This document shows, piece after piece, positions 43,175 through 53,095 of a stretch of 64,000 nucleotides of DNA. This stretch comes from Xanthomonas sp. DAR 35659 (GTDB lineage Bacteria > Pseudomonadota > Gammaproteobacteria > Xanthomonadales > Xanthomonadaceae). The stretch's first letter is position 1. Each line of letters opens with the position of its first letter. The notes under the pieces were generated by a model. It was not told the DNA's origin and did not search any database. It was given only the letters and a program-made list of their open reading frames with translations. The stretch covers positions 1,788,001 through 1,852,000 of the forward strand of contig NZ_CP162488.1 of the NCBI RefSeq assembly GCF_041242975.1, given 5' to 3'. The position numbers and the translations under genes were made by a program.

Positions 43175-43975
43175 ATGCGCACTCGTACGATGCGGTGGAT
43201 CGGCGTTCTGGGCCTGGTCTTGGCGCTGCCGCTACCGGCGCTGGCCGCGATGCAGGCCAAGCCGGTGGAGTGGAAGGTCGGCAAGGACAGCTTCAGTGGC
43301 GTGCTGGTCTACGACGATGCGGACAGCGACAAGCGGCCGGGCCTGGTGATGGTGCCGAACTGGCGCGGCGTCAACGCGTCGGCCATCGAGAAGGCCAAAC
43401 AGCTCGCCGGCGACGACTACGTGGTGCTGGTGGCCGACGTGTACGGCAAGGGCAAGCGTCCGGCCAACGACACCGAGGCCGGGCAGTTCGCCGGCGCGCT
43501 GAAGAAGGATCCTCCGACTCTGCGTGCGCGGGCATTGAAGGCGGTCGAGGTATTGAAGGCGCAGGCCGGCAAAGCGCCATTGGATGCATCGCGGATCGGT
43601 GCGGTCGGTTTCTGCTTCGGCGGCACCACGGTGCTGGAACTGGTCCGTGCCGGCGCGCCGCTGGCCGGCGTGGTCAGCCTGCACGGCGGCCTGTCGACGC
43701 CATCGCCGGCGGCGTCGGGTAGCGCGAAGACGCCGCTGCTGGTGCTCAATGGCGCCGACGACAAGAGCGTGAGCCGCGACGACATCGCCGCCTTCGAGCA
43801 GGAGATGAACGGCGCCGGTGCCGACTGGCAATTCGTCAACTTCAGCGGCGCCGTGCACTGCTTCGCCGAGGCCGACGCCAACAGCCCGCCGGGTTGCCAG
43901 TACAACCCGCGCGCGGCCAAGCGTGCCTACCGCATGCTGCACGATTTCTTCGAGGAGCGGTTTGGCCGGGATTAG
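43175..43975 (+). CDS. Exported dienelactone hydrolase family protein
   Basis: 266 residues. A signal peptide ends at ALAAMQ. Alpha/beta hydrolase with a Cys nucleophile in GAVGFCFGGTTVLEL, Asp in LNGADDKSV and His in FSGAVHCFAE, the DLH triad. It acts in the periplasm; the substrate is unknown. Preceded by the REP-like cluster. Confidence 0.9.
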   Translation: MRTRTMRWIGVLGLVLALPLPALAAMQAKPVEWKVGKDSFSGVLVYDDADSDKRPGLVMVPNWRGVNASAIEKAKQLAGDDYVVLVADVYGKGKRPANDTEAGQFAGALKKDPPTLRARALKAVEVLKAQAGKAPLDASRIGAVGFCFGGTTVLELVRAGAPLAGVVSLHGGLSTPSPAASGSAKTPLLVLNGADDKSVSRDDIAAFEQEMNGAGADWQFVNFSGAVHCFAEADANSPPGCQYNPRAAKRAYRMLHDFFEERFGRD

Positions 43976-44151
43976 GGAGGTGCCTCGCGCTGCGCGCTTG
44001 GCGGGATTTGGGATTGGCAACAGCGGCACGGCGCGTTTGCCGACTGCACTGCCGCATCCGTTTGCAAGGCGCGTTTTCCGCGGCCGTCCTCACCGACCAG
44101 TTGGTCTGGCGGGGGCAGCAACGCGTCAGTCGCCAGCCAACCCGCCGTTAC

Positions 44152-44186
44152 GATTCCCCAATCCCCAATCCCCATTCCCCAATCCC
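44152..44186 (-). repeat. GGGAATC/GGGGATT-type repeat downstream of ispB
   Basis: Five units of ATTCCCC/AATCCCC at the ispB 3' side, between convergent genes. A weaker GGGATTTGGGATT arm lies near 44003. Confidence 0.75.
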
Positions 44187-44212
44187 GTCCGGCGCGCGCC
44201 CAGCGCGCCGGA

Positions 44213-45211
44213 TCAATGCTTGCGCTCGACCGCGTAACGGGCCAGTCCGCGCAGCGCGGCGAGCGCCTCGTTCTCCGGCAGGCCATCCAGGGCGTGCTCG
44301 GCGGCGGCGGCGTAGTCGGCCGCGCGGCGGCGGCTGTAGTCGATGCCGCCGCTGGCCTGGATCGCCGCCAACACCTCCGGCATCGCGCTGGCGTCGCCCT
44401 GTTCGACGATCTGGCGCAGGCGCGCGCGGGTGGTCTCGTCGGCATGCGCCATCGCGTGGATCAGCGGCAGCGTGGCCTTGCCCTCGGCCAGGTCGTCGCC
44501 CAGGTTCTTGCCCAGGTCGGCGGCATCGGCGGTGTAGTCGAGCACGTCGTCGGCGATCTGGAACGCGTAGCCCAGGTGCATGCCGTAGTCGTACAGGCGC
44601 TGCTGCACCTCGTCGGACGCGCCCGAGGCCATCGCCCCGAGGCGGGTGCCGGCGGCGAACAGCACCGCGGTCTTGCGCTCGATCACGCGCAGGTAGGCGG
44701 CCTCGTCGGTGTCCGGGTTGTGCACGTGCAGCAGTTGCAGCACCTCGCCCTCGGCGATGCGGTTGGTGGTGTCGGCGAGCAGCCGCATCACCGCCATGCT
44801 GTCCAGCTCCACCATCAGTTGGAAGCTGCGCGAATACAGGAAGTCGCCGACCAGCACGCTGGGCGCATTGCCCCATAGCGCATTGGCGGTGCTGCGGCCG
44901 CGGCGCAGGTCCGACTCGTCCACCACGTCGTCGTGGAGCAGGGTGGAGGTGTGGATGAACTCGACGATCACCGCCAGTTGCTGGTGCACCGGCCCGCCGC
45001 CGCCGCAGGCGCGCCCGGCCAGCATCACCAGCATCGGCCGCAGGCGCTTGCCGCCGGCGGAGACGATGTGCTCGGCGATCTGGTTGATGAGCACCACGTC
45101 CGAAGCCAGGCGGCCGCGGATCAGGGCATCGGCGGCGCTCATGTCGGGCGCGGCCAGCGCCTGGATCTGAGGCAGCCCCAGGGCGGGGCGGAGGTCTTCG
45201 GCGAGGCTCAT
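44213..45211 (-). CDS. ispB: Octaprenyl (polyprenyl) diphosphate synthase
   Basis: 332 residues. First Asp-rich motif LLHDDVVDESDLRRG (DDxxD at 94-98) and second DDVLDYTAD are intact, along with GGKRLRPML. It builds the all-trans side chain of ubiquinone; E. coli IspB makes C40. It is divergent from ssb across 192 bp. Confidence 0.94.
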   Translation of the reverse strand: MSLAEDLRPALGLPQIQALAAPDMSAADALIRGRLASDVVLINQIAEHIVSAGGKRLRPMLVMLAGRACGGGGPVHQQLAVIVEFIHTSTLLHDDVVDESDLRRGRSTANALWGNAPSVLVGDFLYSRSFQLMVELDSMAVMRLLADTTNRIAEGEVLQLLHVHNPDTDEAAYLRVIERKTAVLFAAGTRLGAMASGASDEVQQRLYDYGMHLGYAFQIADDVLDYTADAADLGKNLGDDLAEGKATLPLIHAMAHADETTRARLRQIVEQGDASAMPEVLAAIQASGGIDYSRRRAADYAAAAEHALDGLPENEALAALRGLARYAVERKH

Positions 45212-45310
45212 GCGGTCGTACTTGGGGGAATGCAGGGATTATAGGGCACCCCGGCGAGGGGGAGTCTGACGCCTGAACCGGCGGAAGGCTGATATCGGCG
45301 GCCAGCCCGG

Positions 45311-45316
45311 TATAAT
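45311..45316 (+). promoter_or_regulatory. Consensus -10 box (TATAAT) upstream of ssb
   Basis: TATAAT 88 bp before the ssb ATG; no good -35 is visible 17 bp upstream. An extended or activator-dependent promoter is possible. Confidence 0.5.
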
Positions 45317-45403
45317 TCACTGTCTACGCCCGTTTCCGAGCGGGCGCCCCCATCCGATACGCCCGCGCCCCAGCGGGTTCCCCATCCCGAACGGAAGAAT
45401 TCC

Positions 45404-45910
45404 ATGGCCCGCGGCATCAACAAAGTCATCCTCGTCGGCAACCTCGGCAACGATCCCGACACCAAGTACACCCAGGCCGGCATGGCGATCACCCGCATCA
45501 GCCTGGCCACCACCAGCGTGCGCAAGGACAAGGACGGCAACCAGCAGGAGCGCACCGAATGGCACCGCGTGGTGTTCTTCGGCAAGCTCGGCGAGATCGC
45601 CGGCGAGTACCTGCGCAAGGGCAGCTCGGTGTACGTCGAAGGGTCGATCCGCTACGACAAGTACACCGGCCAGGACGGCGTGGAGAAGTACTCCACAGAC
45701 ATCGTCGCCGACGAAATGCAGATGCTGGGCGGCCGTGGCGAAGGCGGTGGCGGTGGCATGGGCGGTGATCGCCCGCAGCGCTCGGCCCCGCGCCAGGAGC
45801 GCCCGAACCAGGGCGGTGGTGGCCAGGATTACACCCCGCGTCGCCAGCAGCCGGCGCCGCAGCAGTCCGCGCCGATGGACGACTTCGCGGATGACGATAT
45901 TCCGTTCTAA
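45404..45910 (+). CDS. ssb: Single-stranded DNA-binding protein
   Basis: 168 residues. N-terminal OB fold ([39 protein letters not shown]), a Gly/Gln/Pro-rich linker, and the acidic tip DDDIPF that recruits partner proteins. Followed by a strong terminator. Confidence 0.97.
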   Translation: MARGINKVILVGNLGNDPDTKYTQAGMAITRISLATTSVRKDKDGNQQERTEWHRVVFFGKLGEIAGEYLRKGSSVYVEGSIRYDKYTGQDGVEKYSTDIVADEMQMLGGRGEGGGGGMGGDRPQRSAPRQERPNQGGGGQDYTPRRQQPAPQQSAPMDDFADDDIPF

Positions 45911-45938
45911 TTTTTAGTAGTTCAGAGATGCAAATAAG

Positions 45939-45970
45939 CCCCAGTAAGCCATTTTGCTTACTGGGGTTTT
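45939..45970 (+). terminator. Rho-independent terminator after ssb
   Basis: 11-bp perfect stem CCCCAGTAAGC/GCTTACTGGGG, six-base loop, TTTTCTT tail, 28 bp after the stop. Confidence 0.9.
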
Positions 45971-46153
45971 CTTGTTTGCGCGGAGATCTTTGCTTCTTGA
46001 CTAGTCTGAGGCCAATCTTCTAGCAGTAGAGGATGTAAACGATGGAGCCGGCATTTCGGGTTCGGATCGTCGTGTTCGCCTCTGGCGAACGCTTTCCAGT
46101 ATTGCTGGATGAGCATGGATGCCCGCTCTTTCGCCCCACCGTGTTTGCACTAA

Positions 46154-47020
46154 GAGTCGCTAACAAAACGTAGTTGAACGCAGATTCGCATGTGGCAAAA
46201 TTAGCGACATGGCCCGTCGCAAAGAGATCCCCGCCGCGCTGTGGAAGCGCATCGAACCGCTGATCCCATCAGTAAAGCCCTCCCCCAAAGGAGGGCGGCC
46301 TCGCGTCAGCGATCAGCAAGCCCTCAACGGCATCGTCTATGTCCTGCGGACCGGCATTCCATGGGAAGAACTGCCCCTGGAACTGGGCTACGGCAGCGGC
46401 ATGACCTGTTGGCGCCGGTTGCGCGACTGGCAGGCCGCCGGCGTCTGGCATCGCCTGCATCAGGTCCTGCTGGCCGAATTGCGGCGAGCCGACAAGCTGG
46501 ACCTGAGCCGAGCCAGCCTGGACGCGGCCAGTGTGGCCTCCCCCCGGGGGGCGCGTACACCGGACCGAACCCGACCGATCGCGGCAAACTCGGCAGCAAG
46601 CGGCATCTGATCGTCGACCGCAATGGCGTTCCCTTGGCGTTCTGCGTGACCGGAGCCAACCGGCACGACTCGGTGGTCTTCGAGGAACTGGTCGATGCCT
46701 TGCCGCCGATCGCCGGCAAGCCAGGGCGCCCACGACGTTGGCCAGGCAAACTGCACGCTGACAAGGCCTACGACATCGATCGTTGCCGCCATCACCTCAA
46801 GAAGCGGGGCATCACGCCACGCATCGCTCGCAAGGGGATCGAGCGCAACGACCGGCTGGGGCGCCATCGCTGGGTCGTGGAACGCACTCACGCGTGGTTC
46901 GCAGGCATGGGCAAGCTACGCATCCGATTCGAACGTCGCATCGATATCCATCTGGCGTGGCTCTCGATTGCCAGTTCGATCATCTGCCTACGGATCCTTC
47001 CTTAGTTTTGTTAGAGACTC
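46154..47020 (+). mobile_element. IS5-family insertion sequence (867 bp)
   Basis: Ends are imperfect inverted repeats GAGTCGCTAACAAAAC (left) and GAGTCTCTAACAAAAC (right, inverted), 15 of 16 identical. The flanks repeat TAA (46151-46153 and 47021-47023), a 3-bp target duplication as in IS1031/IS427-like IS5 members. It carries one transposase in two overlapping frames and interrupts the integrase gene. Confidence 0.92.
46209..47005 (+). CDS. IS5-family transposase, two frames
   Basis: Frame A (46209-46610) has the N-terminal DUF4096-type region (LWKRIEPLIPSVKPSPKGGRPR, TGIPWEELPLELGYGSG in parts) and first catalytic Asp in RASLDAASV. Frame B, offset by -1, carries GAYTGPNPTDRGKLGSKRHL onward, the second Asp in LHADKAYD and the Glu in RWVVERTHAWF. 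The switch is at CCCCCCGGGGGG (about 46542-46553), either a programmed frameshift, known for IS427-type members, or an inactivating indel. Coordinates span both frames. Confidence 0.88.
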
Positions 47021-47784
47021 TAACTCGGGTTCGCGTCAGAAGTCTTTCAACTAACACGATCAGCAACGTGCTGCGTGCGATCGTGGTTCTTGAACATTTC
47101 TTGGCTGCACCTCGGATCGACTTAGACAGTCGTCTGGAGTATGGGGAACTTCTTTCGGTTGCTGAGGTTGAAGGGCTCATACGTAGTAGCCGGCAACGGT
47201 TGGCGGAACTCGGCTCCAAGACGACTGTCTCTTGCACTCAAAGCAAGAAGCGAGTCCTAGCAAAGGAGGCTGTGCGCACCAGGCCTCGTGGACAACGCTT
47301 AAAAGAAGTGGCCCCTCAGGTTGCGTCCACGCGTCTGTTGTATATCCGTAGCTACCTTGCTTGGCTGGCAGATGATCGTCGAAGCCGAAATGGCGTGTCG
47401 AACGCATTCCTTGCCCGCCTTCAGAGCGCTACGGAGATCACGTTCAGGGCATTGGATAGTCGGATGCGCTACTCGCCGGCAGCCGGCAGCCGGCATCCGA
47501 GTTGAACGGGAGGGGCTATCCGACAGGCAGGTGCAAGAGCTGCTGCGAGTGACCGATCCTACCTGCGCCGACAACCCGTGGCGCGATGAGCACACTCGCT
47601 ATCGGAATGCGCTTCTGGTGCGGTGGCTGTTGAATCTTGGATTGAGGATTGGAGAGGCGCTTGGGGTGCGCAACTCAGATATGCACTGGACATCCCGAGT
47701 AGCTACAACGATCCCGTCGCCATCATGAAGTCGCTATCCCGACAAGCATGCTGCCCCGCAGCATGGGTTTTCGTGCACTGCGTC

Positions 47785-47827
47785 TTGCAAAAAAACGACG
47801 GCCTCCTTTATGGTGCAATCGATTGCA
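47785..47827 (+). promoter_or_regulatory. Promoter and LacI-type operator of the plus-strand sugar operon
   Basis: TTGCAA (47785-47790), 18-bp spacer, TATGGT (47809-47814), then the 14-bp perfect palindrome TGCAATCGATTGCA at 47814-47827 touching the -10 box. The same palindrome controls the opposing operon at 56541-56556. Repressor binding here would block initiation. Confidence 0.75.
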
Positions 47828-47876
47828 TTGCGGCGAATCGTGAATGTTTCACACCGGTTGGGAGGCCGGCACGCGG

Positions 47877-48779
<903 letters not shown>

Positions 48780-48809
48780 AACGATATCCACCCAGGTGAA
48801 GTAGAACCC

Positions 48810-50495
48810 ATGGCAGACAATCACTACGACGCCATCGTCGTCGGCTCGGGAATCAGTGGCGGTTGGGCAGCGAAGGAGCTGACCGAGAAGGGCCTCAAGG
48901 TCCTGATGCTGGAACGCGGGCGCAACATCGAGCACGTCAAGGACTACGTCAACGCGATGAAGGAGGCGTGGGATTTCCCGCACCACAACCGGCCCACCCA
49001 GGCGATGATCGCCGACTATCCGGTGTTGAGCCGCGACTACGGCCTGGTCGAGAACCTGCAGGGGATGTGGGCCAACGAAAAGGAATCGCCCTACGTCGAG
49101 ACCAAGCGCTTCGACTGGTTCCGTGGCTATCACGTGGGCGGCCGTTCGCTGATGTGGGGCCGGCAGAGCTACCGCTTTTCGGACCTGGATTTCGAGGCCA
49201 ACCTCAGGGACGGCATCGCCACCGATTGGCCGATCCGCTACGCCGACATCGCGCCCTGGTACGACTACGTGGAGAAGTTCGCCGGCATCGCCGGCACGCG
49301 CGAGGGTCTGGACGTGTTGCCGGATGGCGAGTTCCTGCCGCCGATCCCCTTGAACATCGTCGAGAAGGACGTGGCCGCGCGGATCAAGAAGGCTTTCGGC
49401 GGAACGCGGCACCTGATCCACTCGCGCACCGCGAACATCACCCAGCCCAAGGTCGAGCAGGGCCGGGTCAACTGCCAGTACCGCAACAAGTGCATCCTGG
49501 GCTGTCCCTACGGCGCCTACTTCTCGACCCAGTCGGCGACGTTGCCGGCGGCGATGAAGACCGGCAACCTGACCTTGCGGCCCTTCTCGATCGTCAAGGA
49601 AGTGCTTTACGACAAGGACCGCAAGCGCGCGCGCGGCGTGGAGATCATCGATGCCGAGAGCGGGCAGACCTACCAGTACACGGCCAACGTCATCTTCCTC
49701 AATGCGTCGTCCTTCAACTCGACCTGGCTGCTGATGAACTCGGCCACCGACGTCTGGGAAGGCGGGCTGGGGTCGTCGTCCGGCGAGCTGGGGCACAACG
49801 TGATGGACCATCATTTCGGCGCGGGCGCGTCCGGTCGGGTCGAGGGCTACGACGACAAGTACTACTTCGGCCGCCGTCCCTGCGGCTTCTACATTCCGCG
49901 TTTCCGCAATGTCGCCGGCGACAAGCGCGGCTACCTGCGCGGGTTCGGCTACCAGGGCGGCGCCAGCCGCACGGGCTGGTCGCGCGAGATCGCCGAACTC
50001 AACATCGGCGCCGACCTGAAGGAGGCGCTGACCCTGCCCGGCGAGTGGCGCATCGGCATGACCGGCTTCGGCGAGATGCTGCCGCACCACGACAACACGA
50101 TTCGTCTGGATCCGCGGCGCAAGGACAAGTGGGGCCTGCCGGTCCTGGCGATGGACGTGGCCCTGCGCGCGAACGAAAAGGCCATGCGCAAGGACATGGC
50201 GGCCGATGCCGCGGAGATGTTCGAGGCCGCCGGGGTCAAGGACGTGCAGATGCACGACGACGACTACGCGCCCGGCAAGGGCATCCACGAAATGGGGACC
50301 GCGCGCATGGGCCGCGACCGCAAGAATTCGGTGCTGAACCAGCACAACCAGGTCTGGGACGCGCCCAACGTGTACGTGACCGACGGCGCCTGCATGACCT
50401 CCAGTGCCTGCGTGAATCCCTCGCTCACCTACATGGCGTTGACGGCGCGGGCCGCCGACCATGCGGTGCGCGAACTGAAAGCGGGGAACCTGTGA
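48810..50495 (+). CDS. GMC-family sugar dehydrogenase, large subunit
   Basis: 561 residues. FAD-binding GSGISG is at 12-17, the GMC box GYHVGGRSLMWGRQS follows, and the C-terminal HEMGTARMG and SACVNPSLTYMAL supply the catalytic His/Asn region. Three cysteines at 222, 228 and 232 (NCQYRNKCILGCPYG) match the hinge cysteines of FAD glucose/glucoside 3-dehydrogenases that carry a 3Fe-4S cluster. It has no signal and should ride to the periplasm with its Tat-tagged small subunit. Predicted to oxidise a sugar at C3 or C1, passing electrons to cytochrome c. Confidence 0.9.
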   Translation: MADNHYDAIVVGSGISGGWAAKELTEKGLKVLMLERGRNIEHVKDYVNAMKEAWDFPHHNRPTQAMIADYPVLSRDYGLVENLQGMWANEKESPYVETKRFDWFRGYHVGGRSLMWGRQSYRFSDLDFEANLRDGIATDWPIRYADIAPWYDYVEKFAGIAGTREGLDVLPDGEFLPPIPLNIVEKDVAARIKKAFGGTRHLIHSRTANITQPKVEQGRVNCQYRNKCILGCPYGAYFSTQSATLPAAMKTGNLTLRPFSIVKEVLYDKDRKRARGVEIIDAESGQTYQYTANVIFLNASSFNSTWLLMNSATDVWEGGLGSSSGELGHNVMDHHFGAGASGRVEGYDDKYYFGRRPCGFYIPRFRNVAGDKRGYLRGFGYQGGASRTGWSREIAELNIGADLKEALTLPGEWRIGMTGFGEMLPHHDNTIRLDPRRKDKWGLPVLAMDVALRANEKAMRKDMAADAAEMFEAAGVKDVQMHDDDYAPGKGIHEMGTARMGRDRKNSVLNQHNQVWDAPNVYVTDGACMTSSACVNPSLTYMALTARAADHAVRELKAGNL

Positions 50496-51070
50496 TGGAA
50501 CGTCGCGACCTGCTGAAGATGATTTTCGCCGCCACCGGCGCGGCCATGGTCGGCCTGCCCGCGCTTGCGCATGGGCAGGCGCCGGCCGCGGGGACGAAAC
50601 CGCTGTTCTCCGCTGCCGAGGTCGGCCTGCTCGACGAGATCGCCGAGACCATCCTGCCGCGGACCAAGACGCCGGGCGCGAAGGACGCCGGCGTGGGCCA
50701 GTTCATGGCGCGCTTCGTCACCGATTGCTACACCCCCCGCGAGCAGGCCACGTTCCGCGCCGGCCTTGTCGACATCGACAAACGCGCCGGCGGCCGGTTC
50801 GTGTCGCTGACGCCGCAGGCGCGTACCGAACTGCTGCGCGCCCTGGACGCGGAAGCCCGCAAGCATCTCGTCAAGGTGACCGACACCGGCACGCCCAAAG
50901 CATTGGCCGCGATGCCGCATGCCTTCACGATGATCAAGCAACTGACCCTCTTCAGCTTTTTCACCTCCAAGGTCGGCGCGACCGAGGTGCTGCGGTACGT
51001 CGCCGTGCCGGGTCGCTACGACGGCGACCTGGCCTACGTGCCCGGCACGCCGGCCTGGGGGACCAACTGA
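50495..51070 (+). CDS. Gluconate 2-dehydrogenase subunit 3 family protein (GMC small subunit)
   Basis: 191 residues. The start overlaps the GMC stop by one base (TGATG), showing coupling. A Tat-like signal (MERRDLLKMIFAATGAAMVG) precedes the family core (FSAAEVGLLDEIAETILPRT with the metal-like TILPRTKTPGAKDAGV). These small subunits chaperone and export the FAD subunit. It ends at another TGATG overlap with a possible start of the next gene. Confidence 0.9.
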   Translation: MERRDLLKMIFAATGAAMVGLPALAHGQAPAAGTKPLFSAAEVGLLDEIAETILPRTKTPGAKDAGVGQFMARFVTDCYTPREQATFRAGLVDIDKRAGGRFVSLTPQARTELLRALDAEARKHLVKVTDTGTPKALAAMPHAFTMIKQLTLFSFFTSKVGATEVLRYVAVPGRYDGDLAYVPGTPAWGTN

Positions 51071-51114
51071 TGGGCCGGCCTGCATTCTCCATGCGCCACT
51101 TCCCAGGGAATCAG

Positions 51115-51858
51115 ATGAGCAGACACTTCCTGCTGACGGCCTGCCTGCTGGCCACGACGCCCGCGTTCGCGCAGGCCGACGATGCAGGCGCGCGCGATCC
51201 GGCCAAGACCGAGGTGTGGACGCCGGTGCCCGCGACCGTGGCCACGCCGGCGGGCCGCGCGCCCTCCGATGCGATCGTGCTGTTCGACGGCAAGAATACG
51301 TCCGCCTGGGAGTCGGAGCAGGGCGGCGCCGTGCCCTGGCGCGTCGCCGGCGGCGCGTTGACCGTGGTGCCAGGCAGCAAGGGCATCCGCACCAGGCAGC
51401 GCTTCTGCGATATCCAGTTGCATGTGGAATGGCGCACGCCCACCGCGATCCGTGGGTTCGACGGCCAGCAGCGGGGCAACAGCGGCATCTTCCTGCAGGA
51501 GGCGTACGAGCTGCAGGTGCTCGACAGCTATGACAACCCGACCTACGCCAACGGCCAGGCAGGCGCGATCTATAAGCAGGCCATTCCGCTGGTGAACGCT
51601 TCGCGCGCGCCAGGCGAGTGGCAGGCTTACGACATCATCTGGAAGGCGCCGCGCTTCTCGCAGGGCGGCGGGCTCATCTCGCCCGCGCGCATCACCGTGC
51701 TGCACAACGGCGTGCTGGTGCAGAACGATACCGTCGTGGCGGGCAAGACCGAGTACATCGGCGCGCCGTCGTACTCGCCGCATGCGTGCGCGCCCATCCT
51801 GCTGCAGGAGCACGATTCCAAGGTCAGCTACCGCAACATCTGGGTGCGCGAGCTGTAG
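51115..51858 (+). CDS. Secreted DUF1080 protein (3-keto-disaccharide hydrolase family)
   Basis: 247 residues from ATG at 51115, which begins a clean signal peptide (RHFLLTACLLATTPAFAQA); a coupled ATG at 51070 is an alternative. The concanavalin-like core shows VLFDGKNTSAWESEQGG, DIQLHVEWRTP, RGNSGIFLQEAYELQVLDSY in part, GEWQAYDIIWKAP and VLHNGVLVQND. The Pfam family is now named for 3-keto-disaccharide hydrolysis. With the dehydrogenase upstream, it would split the keto-glycoside. Last gene of the plus operon, 27 bp from the convergent cytochrome gene. Confidence 0.9.
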   Translation: MSRHFLLTACLLATTPAFAQADDAGARDPAKTEVWTPVPATVATPAGRAPSDAIVLFDGKNTSAWESEQGGAVPWRVAGGALTVVPGSKGIRTRQRFCDIQLHVEWRTPTAIRGFDGQQRGNSGIFLQEAYELQVLDSYDNPTYANGQAGAIYKQAIPLVNASRAPGEWQAYDIIWKAPRFSQGGGLISPARITVLHNGVLVQNDTVVAGKTEYIGAPSYSPHACAPILLQEHDSKVSYRNIWVREL

Positions 51859-51885
51859 CGCCGGCACGCCGCCGGCGTCGGCGTC

Positions 51886-52182
51886 CTATTGCGCCAGGAA
51901 GCTGGCGAGGTCGTCGATCTCCTGCTGCGACAACTGCGCAAAGGGCGGCATCAGGCCGCCACCGTTGCGGATCTTCTCCTTGACCTGCGCAGGCTGCAGC
52001 CGCTTGCCCACATCGGTGAGCGCGGGGAACGCGCCGGGCACGCCGGCGCGATCGGCGCCATGGCAGGCCGTGCAGTGCGTGGCGTAGAGCTGTGCGCCGG
52101 CTGTGGGGTCGTCCTTGGCCCACGCCGCGGTCGCGAGCGTCGACCCCATCAGCGCCACGGCCACTGTCAGCATCGTCTTCAA
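51886..52182 (-). CDS. Periplasmic class I cytochrome c
   Basis: 98 residues. A signal peptide ends at AAWAKD; haem site CTACH at HCTACHGADRAG; axial Met in GGGLMPPFAQLS. Likely electron acceptor of the GMC dehydrogenase, as in FAD glucose dehydrogenases with a separate cytochrome. Last gene of the minus operon. Confidence 0.92.
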   Translation of the reverse strand: MKTMLTVAVALMGSTLATAAWAKDDPTAGAQLYATHCTACHGADRAGVPGAFPALTDVGKRLQPAQVKEKIRNGGGLMPPFAQLSQQEIDDLASFLAQ

Positions 52183-52200
52183 GCGGGGCTCCTTGGCTGG

Positions 52201-53079
52201 CTAGCGCGGTGCGCTGGCGGGCGGATTGGCGGGCAGGTGCGCGCGCAGGTAATCCGCGCCGGCCTGGATGACCTTGGCGGGGTCGCGCGGATTGTCGTGC
52301 TCGACGATGTACCAGCGCACGCCGGCAGCGGCCGCGGCGGGCAGGATCGCGTTCCAGTCCAGCACGCCCTGGCCGACGGCGGCGAAGCCGCCCTCGTCCT
52401 CGGCCTGGCCTTTGGGCGCATTGTCCTTGGCATGCACGGCGAACAGGCGGCCGCTGAACTTGCCCAGCATCGCCGCCGGGTCGTGGCCCGCGCGCGCGAC
52501 CCAGGCCAGGTCCAGTTCGGTCTGCAGGTCGGGGCCGGCCGCCGCGAACAGCAGTTCCAGGCCGGTCTTGCCGTTGAAGTCGACCAGTTCGAAGTCGTGG
52601 TTGTGGTAGGCCAGGCGCATGCCCTTGGCCCGCACCCGCTTCGCAATCCCGCCCAGTTCCTGGCCCAGGGCGGTCCAGCCGGCGGCGTCGGTCGGCCGCT
52701 CCTTCGCGTCCAGGTACGGCACCACCAGCGTGGTGTTGCCGATCGACCGGTTGAACGCCACCACGCCGTCCAGATCCTTGCGCAGTTCGGCCAGTTGCAC
52801 GTGGGACGAGATCGCCTTGATCGAATACCGGTCCAGCAACTGCTTGAGTTCCGCGGCGCTGACGTTCTGCGTGCCGACCGTTTCCACCGCGCCCACGCCC
52901 GCGGCGTGCACGATCTTCAACTGCTGGTCGAGCGAGCCGGCGTTGCGCAGCGTGTACATCTGCACCGCGATGGGCTGTTGCTGTTGCGGGTCGGCGGGGG
53001 CGGCGCGCGCGAAGGCGGGCAGGGCGGCGAGCAGCAGCAGTGCGAGGGTCGCGGTGCGGCGTGTGGGTGAGTTCATCAA
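52201..53079 (-). CDS. Exported TIM-barrel sugar isomerase/epimerase
   Basis: 292 residues with a signal peptide (LALLLLAALPAFARA). Barrel motifs are VQMYTLRN at strand 1, LAYHNHDFEL, ELDLAWVARAG, FAVHAKDN and YIVEHDNPRDP, giving the His/Glu/Asp metal site of the sugar phosphate isomerase/epimerase family. It is a second periplasmic isomerase in the cluster; a 3-keto sugar is a plausible substrate. Confidence 0.88.
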   Translation of the reverse strand: MMNSPTRRTATLALLLLAALPAFARAAPADPQQQQPIAVQMYTLRNAGSLDQQLKIVHAAGVGAVETVGTQNVSAAELKQLLDRYSIKAISSHVQLAELRKDLDGVVAFNRSIGNTTLVVPYLDAKERPTDAAGWTALGQELGGIAKRVRAKGMRLAYHNHDFELVDFNGKTGLELLFAAAGPDLQTELDLAWVARAGHDPAAMLGKFSGRLFAVHAKDNAPKGQAEDEGGFAAVGQGVLDWNAILPAAAAAGVRWYIVEHDNPRDPAKVIQAGADYLRAHLPANPPASAPR

Positions 53080-53095
53080 GAGGTCCTCCCGGGAT

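Larger units (their letters stand above)
46042..47728 (+). pseudogene. Broken tyrosine recombinase/integrase gene
   Basis: The reading frame starts at ATG 46042 (MEPAFRVRIVVFASGERF) and is cut after FAL by an IS element; joining across it at the TAA duplication restores FALTRVRVRSLSTNTISNVL. It then runs to a 7-bp tandem duplication at 47476-47495 (CCGGCAG units), which shifts the frame; removing one unit restores RYSPAAGIRVEREGLSDRQ. The first catalytic arginine box (LLNLGLRIGEALGV) follows, but the rest of the catalytic domain is missing. Its lower G+C differs from the chromosome. I infer an old mobile element remnant next to ssb. Confidence 0.85.
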
